A stretch of DNA of 9,478 nt from JBDHUX01 sp039809405 (GTDB lineage: Bacteria > Patescibacteriota > Gracilibacteria > Absconditabacterales > Absconditicoccaceae). The notes under the pieces were generated by a model, which saw only the letters and a list, made by a program, of their open reading frames with translations, ran no database searches and was not told where the DNA came from. Positions 6,835 to 9,478 of this stretch are shown piece by piece (position 1 is the stretch's first letter; the number at the start of each line of letters is the position of its first letter). The translations under genes and the position numbers were made by a program. The DNA lies in NCBI GenBank assembly GCA_039809405.1, contig JBDHUX010000035.1, positions 1 to 9,478 of the forward strand, read 5' to 3'.

Positions 6835-7008
6835 TTATAGGAAACGATGTAAAACTCTATAATTTGGGTAAAATATATTCTTTTAAAAAAATATCATTGC
6901 ATCGTTTCCTTGGGAAATGCTCTTTGAAAGCACAAATTAGACTATCATAGCAAATTATAACATTGATAGTTTAGAATCATCTTGATAGTTTTTTAGCATT
7001 TCCTATAA
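6835..7008. mobile_element. MITE-like element, 174 bp with 22-bp terminal inverted repeats
   Basis: The ends TTATAGGAAA...TTTCCTATAA are perfect for 10 bp and match at 18 of 22 positions. TA on both sides of TAGG...CCTA would fit TA target duplication, as made by IS630/mariner-type transposases. Inside are two successive hairpins with related arms: AGGAAACGATG/CATCGTTTCCT (6839-6849 with 6900-6910) and GGAAATGCT/AGCATTTCC (6913-6921 with 6995-7003). There is no coding sequence. The left end supplies the TAA that closes the truncated uvrB frame. Most of the gap between uvrB and the helicase is this element. Confidence 0.6.
6954..6962 (-). promoter_or_regulatory. Extended -10 promoter element inside the MITE-like element
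   Basis: The minus strand reads TGTTATAAT, an extended -10 (TGnTATAAT) without a recognisable -35. It points at the uvrB fragment about 135 nt downstream, and the resulting leader would contain the 11-bp hairpin at 6839-6910. The element may supply a promoter to its neighbour. Confidence 0.35.
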
Positions 7009-7069
7009 CCAAAATTAGTTATATTCGATACAATTGCAATATGAAAAGTAATAATATATCTCTATTTAT

Positions 7070-7096
7070 TGTCATCCTGAACAAAGTGAAGGATCT
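7070..7096. repeat. Single REP-like arm
   Basis: TGTCATCCTGAACAAAGTGA and the following GGATC match the left arm of the inverted repeat at 4605-4634 at all but two positions of the first 26. No inverted partner follows, so it is a solitary half. It lies in the 172-bp gap between the MITE-like element and the helicase stop, which otherwise contains only a weak hairpin (7103-7119, TTACTA/TAGTAA). Confidence 0.65.
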
Positions 7097-7180
7097 CCAG
7101 CATTACTATCGAATAGTAAAATACATCTATGCTCCAATATACCTCTTAAAATACAAAAAATTCTTACGATAAATTATACT

Positions 7181-8764
7181 TTACTTAGATCTTTTACCGG
7201 ATCTATAGAATGGTCTTTTATTTTCCTTATCACCAGATCCAAATCTATCAGATCTATTTCACCCAAACGATCTTTTTTGACCAAACCTATCTCACGTTCA
7301 TCTGCCACCGCTTCTTTTTGTAAATGATCATCAAGTATGGTTTTTATTGTCGCTTTGTCTTGTTTCTAGACTGTAATCTCTCAGCTTATCAAATTGAAAC
7401 AAACCATCTTTATCTCTAACCTCTTTGCGATTATCAAATCTAGACTTACCATAAGATGGGCGAGAGTCAAATCAAGATCTGTTGTTATATTTGGAGTCAA
7501 ATGTCTTATTTCCTCATCTTCAATTAAACTTGCTATCAGATCATCTTCATCTTGATCAAAACCCACCTCTAGATCATCCTCAAGATCTATTACCAAATCT
7601 ACCAAATTTCTTTGGATCGTATCAGTCGGAAGATCTTTTTCTAGACTCCAATACATTGCCATATATGTCTATCTCTTTTACAGTGAGTTTATTTTTTTTC
7701 TCTACATAAGTCAATTTAGAAAGTCACTCTTTGTTGACAAACATGATAGCTCTACCAGACTTCCCTGCACGAGCAGTACGACCGATACGATGGATATAGC
7801 TCTCTGGATCTTGCGGTACATCTCGATTTACAACCAAGTCAATATCTTGGAAATTAAGTCATCTACTAGCAACATCTGTAGCTATAAGTATCGCTTTTTT
7901 CTTGGATTTGAAATTTTTGGTCGTCCTCGTCCTATCAAATTGCTTTATATCTCAGTGGAGCTGGTAGACATCAAATCAATTTATCTTCAACTCATCATGA
8001 AGACGAGCAGTTTCCACTTTTGTCTGTGTAAAGATTACGATCTTCTCTTGTGTATGTTGTCCCAAATACGCCTCAAAAGTCTCCAATTTCTTGTCGTAAG
8101 GAGTAAAAATAAAACTATGATCAAGCTGATCTACAACTGGCTCTGTATGCACCTTGATAGTAAGATAATCGGACTTTGTGTGTTTATCAAGTATTGTTTT
8201 TAATTCATCATTTATAGTTGCAGAGTAACACAATGTCTGCTGAACTTTTCATATATTACTCCAAATCTCCTCTACTTCATCCACAAATCACATATCAAGC
8301 ATCCTATCAGCTTCATCAAGCACAAAATACTTGATATGTTGAGTAAGGATATGTTTCCTAAGGATAAAATCTTTTACTCTACCTGGCGTTCATACGACTA
8401 TATGCAATCATCTCTTTAGATTGTCTTTTTGCTTCTGCATACTCATACCACCAGCAACTAAGCCAGTAAATATACGAGTTCATTTGCTTAGCTCATGTAT
8501 ATCTTCTTGGATTTGCATAGCAAGCTCTCTTGTGGGTGTCAAGATCAAAGCTTGAATTTTCCTCTCATTTGGGTCTATATTATTTAGTATTGGCATAGCA
8601 AATGCTCATGTCTTACCAGATCAGGTATTGGATTGTCATAAGATGTTTTTTCACTCATCAAATGCTTTGATCGACTCCAATTGGATCTGTGTTGGTTCTG
8701 TATATCATTTTACAGATAAATTTTTCAGGATAAAATCCTGTAATCATAATTGTTCAAATTTCAT
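7181..8764 (-). CDS. DEAD-box ATP-dependent RNA helicase with Gly/Arg-rich tail
   Basis: A 527-residue cytoplasmic RNA helicase that probably remodels RNA duplexes in ribosome assembly or RNA decay. The motifs are complete and in order: Q motif (GYTEPTQIQ), Walker A TGSGKT with K51, PTREL, TPGR, DEAD at 150-153, SAT at 181-183, the motif V region ATDVASRGLN, and HRIGRTAR at 325-332. Motif V has SRGLN where ARGLD is usual. Residues about 370-527 are a low-complexity basic tail rich in G, R, S, N and D, with RGG-like clusters (GGSRGGFGSRGRG), typical of unspecific RNA-binding tails. Fourteen of the tail's 29 glycines are TGA, and TGA also encodes G48 of Walker A. The ATG at 8764 gives a normal family N-terminus. 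The nearest relatives are RhlE/DeaD-type enzymes, but I cannot assign one. Confidence 0.95.
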
Positions 8765-9085
8765 AAAATATAAAAAATAAATTAGATAAATAGTTTATAA
8801 AAGATTTTACTTTTACGATCTAATTTTTGATTGATACTATATAAACACTACTATGTTGTTTTATAATGATATGAAGATGATAAGACATCTATATAAAGAC
8901 CCATTAGTCGGTGAAATTATCAGGTCCAGAAAGATATTTATTACTTTTATGTATCAGCATTAGATCTGCAAAATAGTAATTAATTAGTATCAAATGTAAA
9001 GGGAGAATTAAAAAAAATAAGTACGAAAAACTCCCCTCTTAAAACAAGAGGGAGCTCTTTTGAATCGTTCTTTAAAATTAAATCA
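8765..9085. other. AT-rich intergenic region upstream of the helicase
   Basis: This 321-bp stretch holds the terminator of peptidase copy C and otherwise no convincing gene. The helicase promoter should be here on the minus strand, but I find no clear -35/-10 pair. A 30-codon plus-strand frame at 8871-8963 is too short to accept. The segment from 8861 (TTATAATGATATGAAGATGA) resembles 2292-2311, downstream of peptidase copy A, which may be a decayed shared flank. Confidence 0.5.
9026..9054 (-). terminator. Rho-independent terminator of peptidase copy C
   Basis: CTCCCCTCTT (9031-9040) pairs with AAGAGGGAG (9046-9054) with one bulged C around loop AAAAC, and the minus strand continues with TTTTT. 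It is homologous to the terminators of copies A and B, so the third copy was moved together with its 3' region. Confidence 0.85.
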
Positions 9086-9478
9086 TTAAACTAGCAATGA
9101 TCAGTATATACACTTAAACACATTCTGGTCACAGTAAGAAAATCCAGCCCAAGACGGTGGTGTCCCTCCGCCAGGTCTCATCACTGAACTTAAATCACTT
9201 CCGTCACATGAAGCAAGTATACAAGAATAATATATAGATGTTAATGGATTATAATCAAATGTATCAGTATGTTTGAATCCTAAGTTATGACCTAGTTCGT
9301 GTACCATGATATATTTCTTTTTAGCAGCAATAAGTGCATCATTATCTGGAGACACTCTTACTCTATCACCAGGTAGACCACTACTAGATGGATTTGAACC
9401 TTCTGCATAATTACTACCAATATTAGCTGAAAATACAGTTATAGCACCAGCATTATAAGTATTACTAGTTGAACCACC
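9086..9478 (-). CDS. M57-like metallopeptidase, copy C (3' part, partial)
   Basis: The last 130 residues of a third paralogue; the start lies beyond the right edge. It holds the catalytic core HELGHNLGFKH, the Met-turn (SSVMRPGG) and all four conserved cysteines (SCILASC and CDQNVFKC). It differs more from copies A and B than they do from each other. The frame reads an in-frame TGA after the final Y of KCIY and ends five codons later at TAA (9086-9088), with the same GSLLV extension. All 14 glycines before that are GGN. By homology the missing part should carry a lipoprotein signal. An internal GTG at 9355 could be mistaken for a start, but homology extends upstream to the window edge, including GAITVF as in copy B. 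Confidence 0.87.

Noticed and set aside
7381..7662. An acidic, leucine-rich minus-strand frame
   Set aside because: It is a shifted reading of the helicase Gly/Arg tail, arising because TGA clusters close the true frame under the standard code.
7790..8203. A 137-codon plus-strand frame within the helicase region
   Set aside because: It is antisense to the conserved second RecA domain of the helicase, which has motifs in the right order.
8871..8963. A 30-codon plus-strand frame (MKMIRHLYKDPLVGEIIRSR...)
   Set aside because: It is too short, has no leader room after the nearest TATAAT, and part of it resembles a flank of peptidase copy A; it could be a remnant but cannot be supported as a gene.
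9101..9355. An 84-residue peptidase starting at GTG 9355 as a complete small gene
   Set aside because: The frame and its homology to copies A and B continue upstream to the window edge, so the GTG is internal valine.
1..9478. CRISPR array, toxin-antitoxin pair, restriction system or other classical defence module
   Set aside because: No regularly spaced repeats and no proteins of these families were found on either strand with code 25 translation.

Overview
The window is AT-rich bacterial DNA that only makes sense if UGA is read as glycine (genetic code 25). In-frame TGA falls at glycines that are close to invariant: the Walker A loop of a DEAD-box helicase, the GHG motif of methionine aminopeptidase, the cluster loop of a [2Fe-2S] ferredoxin and the KEGFLR motif of UvrB. 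Code 25 is known from Absconditabacteria (SR1) and Gracilibacteria (BD1-5), small-genome members of the Candidate Phyla Radiation, several of which live on or prey on other bacteria. I cannot choose between the two phyla from this window. Annotation with the standard code breaks most genes here.

Layout, left to right. A partial SLH-domain secreted protein (1-563, -) and a tRNA-Leu(UAG) (777-859, -) open the window. A [2Fe-2S] ferredoxin (1144-1539, +) converges on a membrane-anchored DUF4230 protein (1656-2285, -). A head-to-tail tandem duplication follows (2325-3434 and 3437-4539). Each unit carries a promoter, a secreted lipoprotein metallopeptidase of the HELGH/M57-like metzincin type and its own terminator. 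Next come a bidirectional terminator and a REP-like inverted repeat (4605-4689), then a minus-strand group of methionine aminopeptidase (map), a 114-residue unknown protein just upstream of it, and an N-terminally truncated UvrB. A 174-bp MITE-like element (6835-7008) and a lone REP arm separate these from a DEAD-box RNA helicase with a Gly/Arg/Ser-rich tail (7181-8764, -). The 3' part of a third metallopeptidase copy, with the same terminator, closes the window (9086-9478, -).

The most interesting feature is the peptidase family. By my hand count its three members use GGN for all 54 glycines in the readable body and TGA for none, whereas six neighbouring genes use TGA for about half of theirs (44 of 88). 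The only in-frame TGA in each peptidase lies where homologous proteins would be expected to end, followed by the same four sense codons and TAA in all three copies. This suggests genes acquired from a code-11 donor whose old UGA stop is now read as glycine, then amplified. Exported proteases expanded in an epibiotic or predatory lineage could act on a host cell surface, but that is inference. No CRISPR array, complete transposase gene or classical defence system is visible.
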